From: Alnus glutinosa
Lineage: Eukaryota; Streptophyta; Magnoliopsida; Fagales; Betulaceae
NCBI RefSeq assembly: GCF_958979055.1
Contig: NC_084886.1
Location: 49,373,654-49,437,653, forward strand
Direction of reading: 5' to 3'
Length of the DNA: 64,000 bases
Made by a program: the position numbers and the translations under genes. This document shows positions 11,080 to 22,507 of the stretch, piece after piece. The notes under the pieces are model-generated. The model was not told the DNA's origin. It did no database searches and saw only the letters and a program-made list of their open reading frames with translations. How positions within the stretch are numbered: position 1 is the stretch's first letter; the number at the start of each line of letters is the position of its first letter.

Positions 11080-11290
11080 TAGGGCTGGCACTCCAGATTG
11101 GGGGTTCGGGTCGACTTGTAGGTCAACTCTGACACGACCATTTGAAATAAATAGGTGACATGACCTAATTCGCTAACCCAATTAATAAACAGGTCATATT
11201 GGGTTGACCCGATATAACCTGACCTGCATAATTCATTTAATAAATAGGTCATGTTAGGTTGATCCAAACACGACCTGTTATTTGAAAACT
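11080..11290. repeat. 'Gacctg/gggttgaccc' interspersed repeat
   Basis: Several direct and inverted copies of phrases such as aataaacaggtcatattggg and 'gggttgacccg'. The style is that of a common unclassified plant repeat; a related tandem pair occurs at 25258-25555. No coding potential. Confidence 0.4.
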
Positions 11291-12488
11291 AACTTTAATA
11301 AATGACATTAACAATCACAATCCAAATATTGTTTAATACAAAATAAAATAAAATAAATGTCTCCATGTGACGCACGTGACGTAGGGGCTAACTTGCCACA
11401 ATTTCATAGTTTGTGAGGGTCAAATGTCACTTTTTAAACATTAGAAGAAGCTAAAACACAAAAGTGGTCATACTTTGAGGAAGTGAAGTGTATTTTCACC
11501 GAGGATTAAAATATGTTACAAGTTCTTTTGCAAATAGAGAAGCAAGGCCAATGGAAATGAAGATAATGCCAACAAAGATAAAGGTCTAGATGTGTTTCTT
11601 TTTTGTTGATAGTAAAATGTGAAAATTGTATGGACAAAACATACATAAAGATATTCTTACATAATGCTTATGACTAAACCATACATCAGAATCTCACATT
11701 CTCAGGATCCAATCATATTCCTAGTCATTTCCAAACGTGGGAATAGAATATTCATAGGAATCCAAATTCTCAAACATCACATTCCTAAAAATGTGAATGT
11801 CGAAAGAATGTTAGATTTTGTGAACCAAACTCTAGCTACGTTAGAGAGTTAGAGTGTGTACTTACCCGATCAAAACCATATCTACATACAAATCTATTAT
11901 CTCTATTGGGTACCCCAATTGCATGAACTAAGTAATTATCAACGTCCAAGTAACCACATTCTTCTCTAGTTTTTTTCTTACTTATATGCTAAAATTTGGA
12001 TGTTCTCACAAGCATATCAATCAATGCACTCTGCACACCTGACACACACATCATACCCAAAGCTCTTTAGGGTGACTTTAAACATTTAATCATTGTTTTA
12101 ATTGACATTCTATGCTTCCAAAGCTTTCAATTGGCTCCTTCTTTTTAATATTTAAAATAACAACTTATGAATGGTGGCCAAGAGTATTTGTAAATGATAA
12201 GGATTGGCCTAATTAATCTGATATGTCAAATTTACAAAGCAGGGGATGACTAATGGTGAACAAAGAATAGCACCATGCCTTCTCAAATTGAAATTTAATT
12301 CATTAATATGATCAGCAAGGAGGGCTCAAAATTAAAATGATGTACTAAGGAGGGTTATCACATAAATCAAAGGAACTCTTATTTACAACATAAATATCAA
12401 GCATCTTTGTGCTATCAAATATGGAAGAAAAAACTAATTACCCCTTAGGGTGATGTAAATGAGCATACTTATGTCAATAAAATTGAAG
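11291..12488. other. Intergenic 3' flank of the receptor kinase, no gene seen
   Basis: AT-rich, with no frame longer than ~62 codons and no recognised element. It would include the 3' UTR of the minus-strand kinase gene ending at 12489. Confidence 0.4.
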
Positions 12489-15400
12489 TTATTGACTTGA
12501 TTCATTTGAATGGATTGATGAGAAAGTTTGATTCGAAGTCTCTCCGGCATCTGTTATAGGGCTCTCTAGTGATGACAGGAAAGGCTTAGAAGGCATTTGT
12601 AAGCATTCGACTCCTCCTTCAAGCATTTCTATGACTTTGTTCATTGAAGGGCGGTCATTAGGCTTCATCTGTATACACCATAATGCGACAATAATCATAT
12701 TTGTAACTATTTTCTTTTCCTCCTCTATAGCATCTTCCATTTCTATGCCTTTTCCGTTGTGCAGTTGTTCATAGGCCCAAGTAGGAAAGTATATTTGGCT
12801 TGAATGTTCTGCAAGTGCATTAAAGTTTTTTCTTTTGCATGCCATTTCCATCAATAACATTCCAAAACTATAAACATCAGCTTTGTATGATACACCTCCA
12901 ATATTTTTGTAGAACAACTCAGGAGCCATGTATCCTAATGTGCCTCTTGCAGCTGTCAAAGAGACGACGCTGTCATCTACTGGATATAGCTTTGCCAAGC
13001 CAAAGTCAGAAACCTTGGGAGTAAAATTCTCATCAAGAAGAATGTTATGAGGCTTGATATCAAAATGCAAAATCTGCATGTCACATCCTCGATGTAGATA
13101 TTCAATTCCATGAGCCACTCCTAAAGCTATATCATACATTTTGTCATAGCTTAGGAGAGTACTTACTTCTAGGGAAAATATGTATTTTTTCAAGGAGCCA
13201 TTAGGCATGTACTCATACACAAGAGCCCGTTCTAATCCTTCAGCGCAAAATCCAATGAGTTGCACTATATTAACATGGTGAATCCTTCCAATGGTTGCAA
13301 CTTCATTAATAAAGTCTTGTCCATTAGCCTTGGGCTTACCCAATATCTTTACAGCTACGAGTCGACCACTTTGAAGTGTTCCTTTAAATACAGTGCCATA
13401 GCCTCCTTCACCCAATTTGTCCTTGAAATTTTTGGTCATCTTCCTAATTTCTGAGTAAGAGTACCTTATTGGCATGAGGTTATTGTGGCTTTGCAAAACT
13501 TCTTCAACTACATCATACATCGATAAATGCCTCCTACGCCATTTATATAACAAAAACGCAATCACACAAGGAGTTCCCAGGACAACTTTTGTTGCAAGGT
13601 ATAGTCCTATGCAAGAACATCATCAAAATAAATTATAAGAAAATACGCATGTAGATGCCCTACTGTCAGCATTTTTTTTTTTTCAAAAAAAAAAAAAATT
13701 ACAGCTCAACTGATTGTTTCTAAATCCTAGTTCATTACATTTTAATATTATCTGCATTTTAAATCATTTTCATGATTCAAAGTACCTAAGAAATTATCTG
13801 CTGAAAGGGCAAAAAATTAAAGATCAAAGGAGAGATAGAGGTTAATCTTACCGCCGAGGAAGACCATATTTAGCAATAGGCTTCTAAAATATTCTGCATG
13901 CAACATTAATTAATTAATTAATCAGGAAAGTCACTTAAATAATTTGAAAAGTGTAAGGCCAAATAAAATTGGGTAAACAACTTTCCCTTTTGGTCATGCT
14001 TCAGAAGAAATAAATAGAAACGACTGACTTAATATATTTGGACTTTAAACAGGGTTGAGCTCGAGGCAAATAGACTGATTACTAGCTAAGGCCCCTAAAT
14101 GACAGGTTCAGTGATAAAGGAGATGAAAGATTTAGGAGAAGAACTGGTTTGGTTGCTTGACCAAAATCAGTGAACTTTCTTTTATTTATAGAGCAACATG
14201 TACAAGAGTTTTAAGGTAAGTAAGTACTAGGTTTACAACACAGAAAAACATGATGAAATACATGAAATCCAAAAGAGGAAAGAGCTATGTGCTGAGTGTG
14301 GGAAGTAGCTAATGACCCGGGAAACATGGGGCTTTAGTGTTCAGCAAGAATCAAGGAGAAGGGAGGCTGCAGGCTGCTGGTCTGACGAGTAGCTGCTGCT
14401 GCTGTTGTAAGGAGGCTGGTCAGCAAGAAATATGGAGTCCTTTTGCTGATTTTGAGGAGGGTTGAGTGATGTATTATCTTATCCTCTAACAGGAGATAGG
14501 GCCTATTCTATGCTTTCTCAATGTGCTTGATTCTCAGCTAATTAACCTGTAGATGCATGGATCGAGGTTAATAATGTGCCAATTGGGGCTGGTAAACAAG
14601 GTTTAAGTTCAGTTAAGCGGCAGAAGAACTGGTGTACGTGTGGAGATGCATAGATGCTAGCCCTTTGTTATCACAGAAACAATAATGGACTGAGAGAAGG
14701 AAAACTTCTAACAAAGAGAGGAAGCTAATCTCGTAAGAATTGATATATATTGTTCCTTTCATTTTCCTCATTGTTTGTGAAGATTTAAACAAAACCTCAT
14801 ATTCATATATATATATATCCCGTTGAAATTGCGTTTAGGAGTTGAAAAAATGTTTTGAGTACATAAAAACATTTTCAGACAGAAACCTCACCTGCTGGGA
14901 CGTATACATTTTCTTCTACGTAAGGAACCCTGAATATCTCTCCTGTTTTGACAAAGAAAAGAATGACATCACAGCTGTTTGAAAACTTAGAATTAAAAGT
15001 AGGCATTTTTTTTTAAGCTGCAAAAACTAATTTCCGTCCTAAACCCTAATGATTAAGCACAGTAGTATTTGTATACTTTTTCATGTACATGTCATTAATA
15101 TTTCATCTTATAATCTGCACAATATTGAAATTATTTGATGCTTCATAGCTAGTCTAAGGGATGTACGCACGTTCTGATAAAAACAAGTGAAAAAAATATG
15201 GAAGGAGTCAGCTGGAGAGACATATATATATATAGGTTCTTACTTATCTTCCACTGTACTAGTTTGTCCAAAAAGCCTCCAAGAACTACAAAAAAGAAAC
15301 TTACAATTAATCAATAGAAAATGTGATGACTTAAATCATTTCCCCTTGGGCCATGCATGCTTAACAAGGAATATAAACAAACTCTATAGATCGACTATAA

Positions 15401-16558
15401 ACCTCTAGAAAACTCACCTCTGGCAAATGTTTCATATAGTTTGTCTAATGATTCTGTTTCCACAAAGAAAAGAATCCCATCAGCTTTTGGAAATTTAGAA
15501 TTTAAAATCAAGTCTAATTATAATGCTAAACAGATGTAAATATACCCAAATATATCTCCTCCTTTTTTCTCATGTGTGTAGTATGGTGCTGATGAATGAT
15601 GATCAGAATCAGGCACAAGATAGAGAAAAAGGTAAAAAAAAGAAGAAAAAGAGAGGTATATGGTCGGGAGAAAGCACATGAACGGTTACTGAGATGTATA
15701 GAATCCAGAATTAAGAAAAGAAAGAAATAGGCAAAAGCAAAATAATGGTCAACATGGATGTCAGATATTTCATTAGAAATTGCATTCTTTTACGTACGCA
15801 CCATTTGGAGAGCAACTAACAGTATTGTTGGCCGAATCGAGGTAGCAATCGGCATATCCGCAGCTTCCACAATAAGCTCGGTTCCAGGAAAGCTGAAAAC
15901 CAAATAACAATTCATCGTGGAACTCTGTACAGGAAATATTTCTGAAGTTATCATCATATCGATCTGACCACGATGTGAGAGATATTTGCTCTACTTGGCA
16001 CAAGTCCCCCAAATACTTTGCTCTCCTCGAGAATAGAACATATCTGTACATCTTGGAATGAGATAAAGACGAGTTGGATGAATACACTACTCCATCCTCA
16101 AAGCAAGCCGAAATGTTCAAATGAAACCCAGAATTCACTGGCTTCTCACATTTCACGAAAATCATAATGTCTGATAAAGGGGCCATATTTGTTCGATAAC
16201 TTTGATATGGATCCCAGGAATTGAAACTAATTTCGTCTAGAGAATAACTTGGAATGAATGAGTCATTATCGTTTACAACACCTGGGTCTACAACTCGGAT
16301 TGTGTAGTTGTTGTAATTGATTTCTCGTACGTAGTATCTTCCACCATATAAGTACAACACTGTTTGGTCATTCTCACATGAAAGATTGTACATTTGATCG
16401 CCACAGTTTTCTGGATCGCTGTCTAAACGAAACGGATAGCTTATGTTGTGGATATTCCCGCAGGAAGGAGCACACAGATGATGACTGTCGTTGGCACTGC
16501 ATGCTTCATGGACAAGGACAAGAATAATAAGGGCCGTGAGTCCAGCAGGGGAGAGCAT
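12489..16558 (-). CDS. LRK10-like (LEAF RUST 10) receptor-like kinase, 667 aa, five exons
   Basis: Exons by eye: 16558-15802, 15453-15418, 14942-14892, 13893-13852, 13606-12489; the phases close to 668 codons. The N-terminus is a signal peptide ([15 protein letters not shown]). A galacturonan-binding GUB_WAK domain follows ([11 protein letters not shown]), then a WAK-associated Cys cluster ([10 protein letters not shown]). Small exons encode the juxtamembrane and membrane segment ([14 protein letters not shown]... VIAFLLYKW). The kinase has the GEGGYG loop, catalytic Lys382, HFDIKPHN (Asp478) and DFG (Asp496). HFD instead of HRD makes it a non-RD kinase, usual for this family and common in immune receptors. 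It probably sits in the plasma membrane facing the cell wall. Exon 1 could also use the stronger-looking donor GTACGT four bases downstream, but only the GTGCGT donor keeps the frame open. Intron 3 contains a promoter-like duplicate (see 14120-14200). Confidence 0.88.
14120..14200 (-). other. Copy of the kinase gene's 5' UTR/promoter inside its own intron 3
   Basis: The segment gatttaggagaagaactggt...ttggttgctt (14132-14162) parallels gatttaggagaaactctgtt...ttggttgctt (16570-16600), just upstream of the kinase start codon. Both are followed at a similar distance by TATA-like sequence (tatttata; tatatatata). It suggests a remnant of a second tandem LRK10L copy or an internal duplication. The rest of this intron (14200-14890) shows no recognised element. 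Confidence 0.45.
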
Positions 16559-16627
16559 TCCTCTTTGAACGATTTAGGAGAAACTCTGTTTTGGTTGCTT
16601 AGCCGCCAAAGAACAGAGAAGTTCTTC

Positions 16628-16638
16628 TTATATATATA
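16628..16638 (-). promoter_or_regulatory. TATA box of the LRK10-like kinase
   Basis: On the minus strand GCTATATATATAAGAAG lies about 70 bases upstream of the start codon, a normal plant spacing allowing a short 5' UTR. Confidence 0.5.
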
Positions 16639-16672
16639 GCCATCAAGGCATCGTGCTCTTTACAAGGAAAAT

Positions 16673-16780
16673 AAGAAACAGAAAACATAAGATAGGAAGT
16701 CTTACATCTAAAGAAACAGAAAACATAAGATAGGAAAGTCTTACATATAGAGAAACAGAAAACATAAGATAGGAAAGTGT
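16673..16780. repeat. Three tandem copies of a 38-39-bp unit upstream of the kinase TATA box
   Basis: The unit reads agaaacagaaaacataagat then 'aggaaagtcttacat'. It begins at about 16673, 16711 and 16750; the third copy diverges after 'aggaaagtg'. Its position, 40-150 bp upstream of the TATA box, makes it a candidate cis-regulatory repeat, but no function is shown. Confidence 0.8.
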
Positions 16781-17052
16781 TTCATGGGGCTGCAAGCGTG
16801 AAACACGGATGGAACCGTGAATACTGGCCGATGTCAGCGTTGATCAGGGACTAGGTGGCTCGACTGTAGTAGTTGTGGCGCGGCCGGTAGATAGCTGACT
16901 TGTAATATTTATCATCTAGCACTCTTGCCATGGATAGAGAACAGAGAAAGGATTATGAATCAATCCACAGCGGTAGACAAAAAAAATAATGCATATGTAG
17001 GCGTAAGCACCTACGTCAAATATTGGAATTTAGGCGCAAGACTTCATATCAT

Positions 17053-17102
<50 letters not shown>

Positions 17103-18044
17103 CGGAGTTTTTCCTTAGAATGGCATAGAATAGTGACACGTGGCATGAACCCATACTTTTTAGTGACTAAACCGGTCCTTTAAATACTAAACCGGTCTTT
17201 TAAATAAAATTGAACCGGTCTATTTAATCTCTCAATCCTTAGAATGGCATAGAATAGTGACACGTGGCATGAACCCATATTTTTTAGTGACTAAACCGGT
17301 CCTTTAAATACTGAACCGGTCTTTTAAATAAAATTGAACCGGTCTATTTAATCCTTCTCTCTCTCTCTCTCTCTCTCTATTAATGATACAAGTAGCCTCT
17401 TTCTCTCAATTAATGATATAAGTATAACTCTTTGGTATTTTTTTATTTTTGGTTGAAATCTAAATATTTTTCCATTTTGTTTGTGAAATTTGTGGTTGAA
17501 CAATTCTTCATTTGAATGTTTATGAGATTTTTTTTTTCATATCATATCATATATATATATATAAAAGCCGAGTTTTTCCTTAGAATGACATAGTATAGTG
17601 ACACGTAGTATGAACCCATACTTTTTAGTGACTAAATCGGTCCTTTAAATACTGAACCGGTCTATTTAATCTCTCTCTCTCTCTCTCTCTCTCTATTAAT
17701 GATACAAATAGCCTATCTCTCTCAATTAATAATATAAGTATGACTTTTTGGTATTTTTATATTTTTAATTAAAATCGAAAGATAACCGGTATATTTAATC
17801 TCTCTCTCAATTAATGATATAAGTATGACTCTTTGGTATTTTATATTTTTGGTTGAAATCTAAATATGTTTCCATTTTGTTTGTGAAATTTGTGATTGAA
17901 CAATTCTTCATTTGAATGTTTATGAGATTTTTTTTTTCATATATATATATATAAAAGCTGAGTTTTTCCTTAGAATGACATAGAATAGTGACACGTGTCA
18001 TGAACTCATACTTTTTAGTGACTAAACCAGTCCTTTAAATATTG

Positions 18045-19055
18045 GGATCCGGCTACTATGCTGTAGAAAAAAGTACCGCATATCTGCTGTACTTTTTTCT
18101 ACGGCTGAGATTGATACAGGAAAGTAAGAGTGTAACTATGGTAGAAAATGCCACAGCCTACTCTTTAATTCTCCTTTATTGCCCTTTGTAGAACAGGTAT
18201 GACCAAAGTGCCCTCGACCCACCTCTTTCACAAGCTCGAACACCAAAGTTCTTCGCCTGACCTCTTCACCGGATCGCCATGAATAAAACAAACAGAAAAA
18301 TTTGGTAAAAGAGACGGCAGTAGAAAAACCAAATTCTTAGAGGAAAAAAATTAAAGGTGCAACTTCATCAGATATAGAACCCCAGCTAGCCGAAAATATT
18401 ACATGCATGTCAGTATTTGGGACTTACTACAGGGGATGAGCTGTGCAGGTTGATGAACGTGAAGGATGCAAATTTGCTTTCCACTAGAATTCTGTAAAGC
18501 CCACAACAGGATTAATCTGCACTCTTTCACTTCTTTTCCCACAGCAACGTATACCATATCCTCAATCATGGGAGTGGGCTCGGGAAAGGGTTGCAGAGGA
18601 GTGTGCCAGCGTGGACTTCCCGAAGGAGGTATCGTCGGAGACGGAGTTGGAGGATATTGGTAAGGGGCTGGGGCTGGGGCTGGCTGAGGAGTGTGCGGCG
18701 TGCCGGCGTGGCCTTCTCGGAGCGGGTATCGCCGGAGACGGAGTTGGAAGATATTGGTAATGTTGCGGCAGCCTCTGCGGAAGGGTCGCAGAGTCGGTGT
18801 TCCGATCATGGCGATCTCCGGCGGAGATGTCAGGCGAAGGACTTTGGGGTTTGGTTCGAGCTGCTGGGGAAAGAGGTGGGTCGAGGGCATTTTGGTCATA
18901 CTCATTCAGCAAAGGGAAATAAAGGAGAGGTTAAATGGTAGGCCTTTTAGCATTTTCTACTATAGTTAGACTCTTACTTTCCCAATTAATCTCAGCGGTA
19001 GAAAAAAGTACCGCAGATATGCGGTACTTTTTTCTACCGCATAGTAGCCGGATCC
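18045..19055. mobile_element. Mutator-like element (Pack-MULE), 1,011 bp, 9-bp TSD
   Basis: Flanked by a perfect 9-bp duplication taaatattg (18036-18044 and 19056-19064). Both ends read ggatccggctactatgc inward, and the inverted repeat continues with few mismatches for ~190 bp and detectably for ~240 bp. Long TIRs plus a 9-bp TSD define a MULE. No transposase is encoded. Inside are a captured USP/U-box gene fragment (18428-18569) and a GC-rich ~90-bp tandem duplication (about 18597-18663 and 18686-18761). Just inside each end lies a near-perfect hairpin (see findings). Confidence 0.9.
18428..18569 (-). pseudogene. Captured exon fragment of a U-box/USP-domain kinase gene (PUB33-like)
   Basis: From the Met at 18569 the frame reads MIEDMVYVAVGKEVKE, then 'LLWALQNSSGKQICILHVHQ' and PAQLIP. 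This is the start of the universal-stress-protein domain of plant U-box protein kinases as I know the family. It ends at a good splice donor (GTAAGT after base 18428), where the parent gene also has an intron, so exon and intron DNA were captured together. The longer frame (to 18905) upstream is Pro/Ser-rich MULE sequence. It is a fragment of ~47 codons, not a functional kinase. Confidence 0.8.
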
Positions 19056-21341
19056 TAAATATTGAACCGGTCTTTTAAATAAAATTGAACCGGTCTATTT
19101 AATCTCTCCCCCTCTCTCTCTCTCTATTAATGATACAAATAGCATCTCTCTCTCAATTAATGATATAAGTATGACTTTTTGTTATTTTTATATTTTTGGT
19201 TGAAATCTAAAATTTTTATATTTTTGGTTGAAATCTAAATATAACCGATCTATTTAATCTCTCTCTCTCTCTCTCTTTCTCTCTCTATTAATGATACAAG
19301 TAGCCTCTCTCTCTCTCTCAATTAATGATATAAGTATGACTCTTTGGTATTTTTATATTTTTGGTTGAAATCTAAATATGTTTCCATTTTGTTTGTGAAA
19401 TTTGTGATTGAATAATTCTTCATTTGAATGTTTATGAGATTTTTTTTTTTCATTTGCTTTTTCGAATGTTCAAAATTATATAGGATTGAAATATAATAGG
19501 TATCACACCAACATTAAAAAAAATTCCTACTAATTTTCTATTTTATATTTTGACAATCAAAATCGTGGTTTTCTCCTTGCTATTTTTCTTCTTCATACTT
19601 ATTTTCATTCTAAACTACACCTATGTGAACAAATATTTTAACATGTTTTAATTTATATGAATTAAACTAAAAATAAGAGTTTTATGTATTAATTCATTTA
19701 AATGTTTTATGGGATATTTCAAATTTTTTTTGTCATTAAATTCTCACTAATTTCTACCTCTTTCTCTTCCTTTAAGTAAATTTTTTACTCTAACACCGCT
19801 TCCCCTCCCACTAAATGTCCATTACAAACTAAACCTCAAAGAGTCAAATGTCAGTTTTTTTTTCTTTGGGAAATGTCAAAAGTCACTCCAATATCTCTCG
19901 CTTTCTCAAATAAATATATGGAGAAGTAATGGTTTGTGGCTATGCAAAACTGCAATGTTGTTTACATTACCGGAGAGTGATACTCAAGCAAAGAGAGCGA
20001 AGTTTTTGCTATTGTTGGGACCTTTTTGTTTGTAATACTGCTATAGCTTTTTTTTTTTTTTTTTTCTTTTTTTTTTTTTCAATTTGCCTTTCAAGTTTGT
20101 CGGGGTTGTGTTCAATATAATTGTAAATAATATGTTTGTATTTATTTTATGTGCTTCTGTTTTTCTGATTTGATTTTCTATCCTTATTTTTTCATTGACA
20201 ATTTATATATATATTTTTTTTTTGTTGAAAAAGTAATTTCTTTTACGCTATATATAAGAATGATGGTCGAATTAAAAAATATCTATCTGACCGTAGTTTC
20301 TTCCTATACCTACAAATTTCTTTGGAACTAGAAAAAGTATATATAAAAATAGTTATTTTCTATTATATTAGTGGTTATCATTTTACATTTTTTTTTTTAC
20401 TTTATTTTCTATGATTTTGTTATTTTTTTACATTTTTTTTTTGTCCATACTTCCTAATTTATATTATTTTTTTGTTCAAATTGCTTTTTTTTTTTTTTTT
20501 TTCTTTTTTTTCTTTTTCATTTTCTAAATTTTACATTGAATTCAAGGAAACCATGGAGAGAGAGAGTTTACATTAATTGTTGTTTTGAGTACGAGGTATG
20601 ATGATTTTTTAATTTACATTGTTCACTGATTTTTTTCCCTGTATAATGCACATTGTTAACGTGCTTAATTGATAGACAATATTAAATTTCAAGGTTTCAT
20701 ATGAACCGGAAAAGTATATGGAAAAGAAAACTCTAATTTATTCTATTAGTATTTTTTATTTTTTATTTTTTGTCTATATTTTCCATGGTTCTCTTATTTC
20801 ATTTCTTCTCTTCTTTTTTTCTTTATTTTTTATGTAATTAATATATTATTTTTCATTCAAATTGCTTATTTTTTCTTTTGTAAATTTTACACTAAATTCA
20901 AGAAAATGATGGTGAGAGAGAGTTTCCTATGGTTGTTTTTTGTACAGGGTATGATATTTTTTAGCATATTATGTTTATTGAGTAGTTTTTTTATTACTTT
21001 ATGTAATGCAAAAAAGATAACACTATTATATGGACAGAAATTTCCTACAAACCGTTTGGAGAAAATTTCTTTAAATAGCATGTACAAATAGCATTAATAA
21101 AAAAACATGTGCTTCTCACGTGTTTAAAGGATACGTGTCTTTTTTAAATGTGAGTCATAGAAAATTTCTTATAAACCAGTTTATAAGAAATTTTTGTCCC
21201 TATTATATTATATTAGTGTTTTTCAGTTTTCAATTTTTATCTATATTTTCTATGCTTATCTTCTTCCATTTTTTTTATTATTATTATTATGAAACTAAAT
21301 TATAAGGAATAATCCCGCGCATAGCACGGGTTACAAGCTAG

Positions 21342-21978
21342 TATATATAAAAGCCGAGTTCTAACTTAAAGGTGGCCTAGAATTGTGACACGTGGCATGA
21401 ATTCATCCATTTCAAACATTGAACTGGTCTTTTACATAAAAAAAACCGGTGAATTTTAAAGGTTAATCTGATTTTGTCATGATTTTAATAAATTTATTGT
21501 GCTTAAATGAAAACATCATGGGTGTGAATCTTCATGAGAACAAAATAAAGATTTTTTTCGCATTATAACATTAAGTGTCATTATAGCATTAAGTGGTGAG
21601 AATTTTTTTTAAATTATCTAAAATTAAAAACTTTTCCTTGTCATCACACACACACACCCACACACATGTATATAAAAGCCGAGTTCTAATTTAAAAACGT
21701 AATACGTATCAGACTAACAATATTAGAGATTCTTACTATTAATCCTACTATTAATGCTTTGATAATCATAATTCTTTCCATTTTAAACTACACATCTGAG
21801 AATATTTTAAATGTTTTAATTTATATGAATTAAAACTAAAATTATGGTTATTTTGATAGTAAAATTTTATGTGATTTATATATTCATGCAATGTTCTATG
21901 TGCGATAGAGATGTTTTTTTAAGTTTTGAAATTAAATTATAATTAATAATTACGCGCATTGCGCGGGTTATGCGCTAA
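21342..21978 (+). mobile_element. Second Helitron-like segment(s) of the same family
   Basis: The segment starts at tatatataaaagccgagttc immediately after the first element's CTAG|T. It has another 5'-like start at ~21666 (gtatataaaagccgagttc) and ends with a perfect hairpin cgcgc-att-gcgcg (21953-21965) followed by ggttatgcgCTAA and T. It includes a CA microsatellite near 21645-21665. It appears to be two overlapping or nested copies. Confidence 0.6.
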
Positions 21979-22019
21979 TTTTAATAAAATGCATAATTAT
22001 AATGACCACATATCCCGAG

Positions 22020-22364
22020 TGTTAGGATTATCCCACATCGGTTGTGGAATGAGGTAGGTGGTTAGTTTCTAAGTGTGAGAGAAAGCTTCACCTCATGAAT
22101 TAGTTTTTGGGGGTTAAGAGAGGCTCAAGACTATCAAACATTGGTATCAAAGCTCAGGTTTACCAACAAGTCTCAGGCCCAACAATCTGTAGGAGTAACA
22201 GGTTGTCTCTGTTCCTACCCAATGCCCGATGTGTGAGAGGAAGATTGTTGGTGTTATCCCACATTAGTTATGAAGGAGATTTGGTGGTCAGTTTATAAGT
22301 GTGAAGAAAACCTCACTTCATGAGCTAATTTTTAAAGTTGAGAAATGCCCATGACCACCTAACA
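22020..22364 (+). mobile_element. Complete TRIM, 345 bp
   Basis: LTRs of ~121 bp (22020-22140) and ~119 bp (22246-22364) both start TGTT, share 'ttatcccacat', 'aagtgtga' and 'acctcac/acttcatga', and end ACA. The first is followed at once by ttggtatcaaagctcagg, a tRNA-Met-type primer-binding site; the second is preceded by a purine tract (gagaggaaga). Flanking pentamers (ccgag/tcaag) match only in part, so the TSD has decayed. The LTRs have diverged clearly, so it is an old insertion. Confidence 0.85.
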
Positions 22365-22507
22365 TCAAGTCCACGAGAAGGACCGAAATTCAGTTGAACA
22401 AAGCTAACTCATCTAGCTTTGAAAAGACTTTTGAGAGGCTGAAAAACCTTCCGGCCGGAGAAGAATCAGAGATGGATATTGTTAGAATCAGATTTTGTTC
22501 AACTAAT

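Larger units (their letters stand above)
17044..19452 (+). repeat. Three tandem 5'-end units of the Helitron
   Basis: Units start at about 17044, 17537 and 17937, each with tcat(at)n, then aaaagc(c/t)gagtttttcct. Each contains gacacgtg (a G-box-like core), several accggt blocks, a CT microsatellite and 'ctattaatgatacaa', and ends in gtttatgagattttttttt. Unit 1 has an internal ~124-bp duplication (from 17113 and 17237). Unit 3 is split by the Pack-MULE at 18045-19055. An (AT)n run spans about 17057-17096. Confidence 0.85.
17044..21341 (+). mobile_element. Non-autonomous Helitron with repeated 5'-end units
   Basis: The 3' end has a hairpin (cccgcgc-atagc-acggg region, 21314-21330) followed by ttacaagCTAG and then T, matching the Helitron 3' rule CTRR inserted before T. 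The 5' side begins TCATATCATATC... leading into ataaaagcggagtttttcc. A second, shorter relative directly follows (21342-21978) and shares internal sequence (compare 19490-19720 with 21700-21900). There is no Rep/helicase coding, so it is non-autonomous. Bases 20330-21280 hold about three diverged ~380-bp internal repeats. Confidence 0.65.

Noticed and set aside
18591-18969. Plus-strand frames inside the Pack-MULE (116 and 92 codons)
   Set aside because: Shadows of the GC-rich duplicated MULE interior; the recognisable homology is on the minus strand.
17044-19452. CRISPR-like regular repeats
   Set aside because: Repeat units are 400-500 bp, in plant DNA, with Helitron ends and microsatellites; nothing like short repeats with unique spacers.
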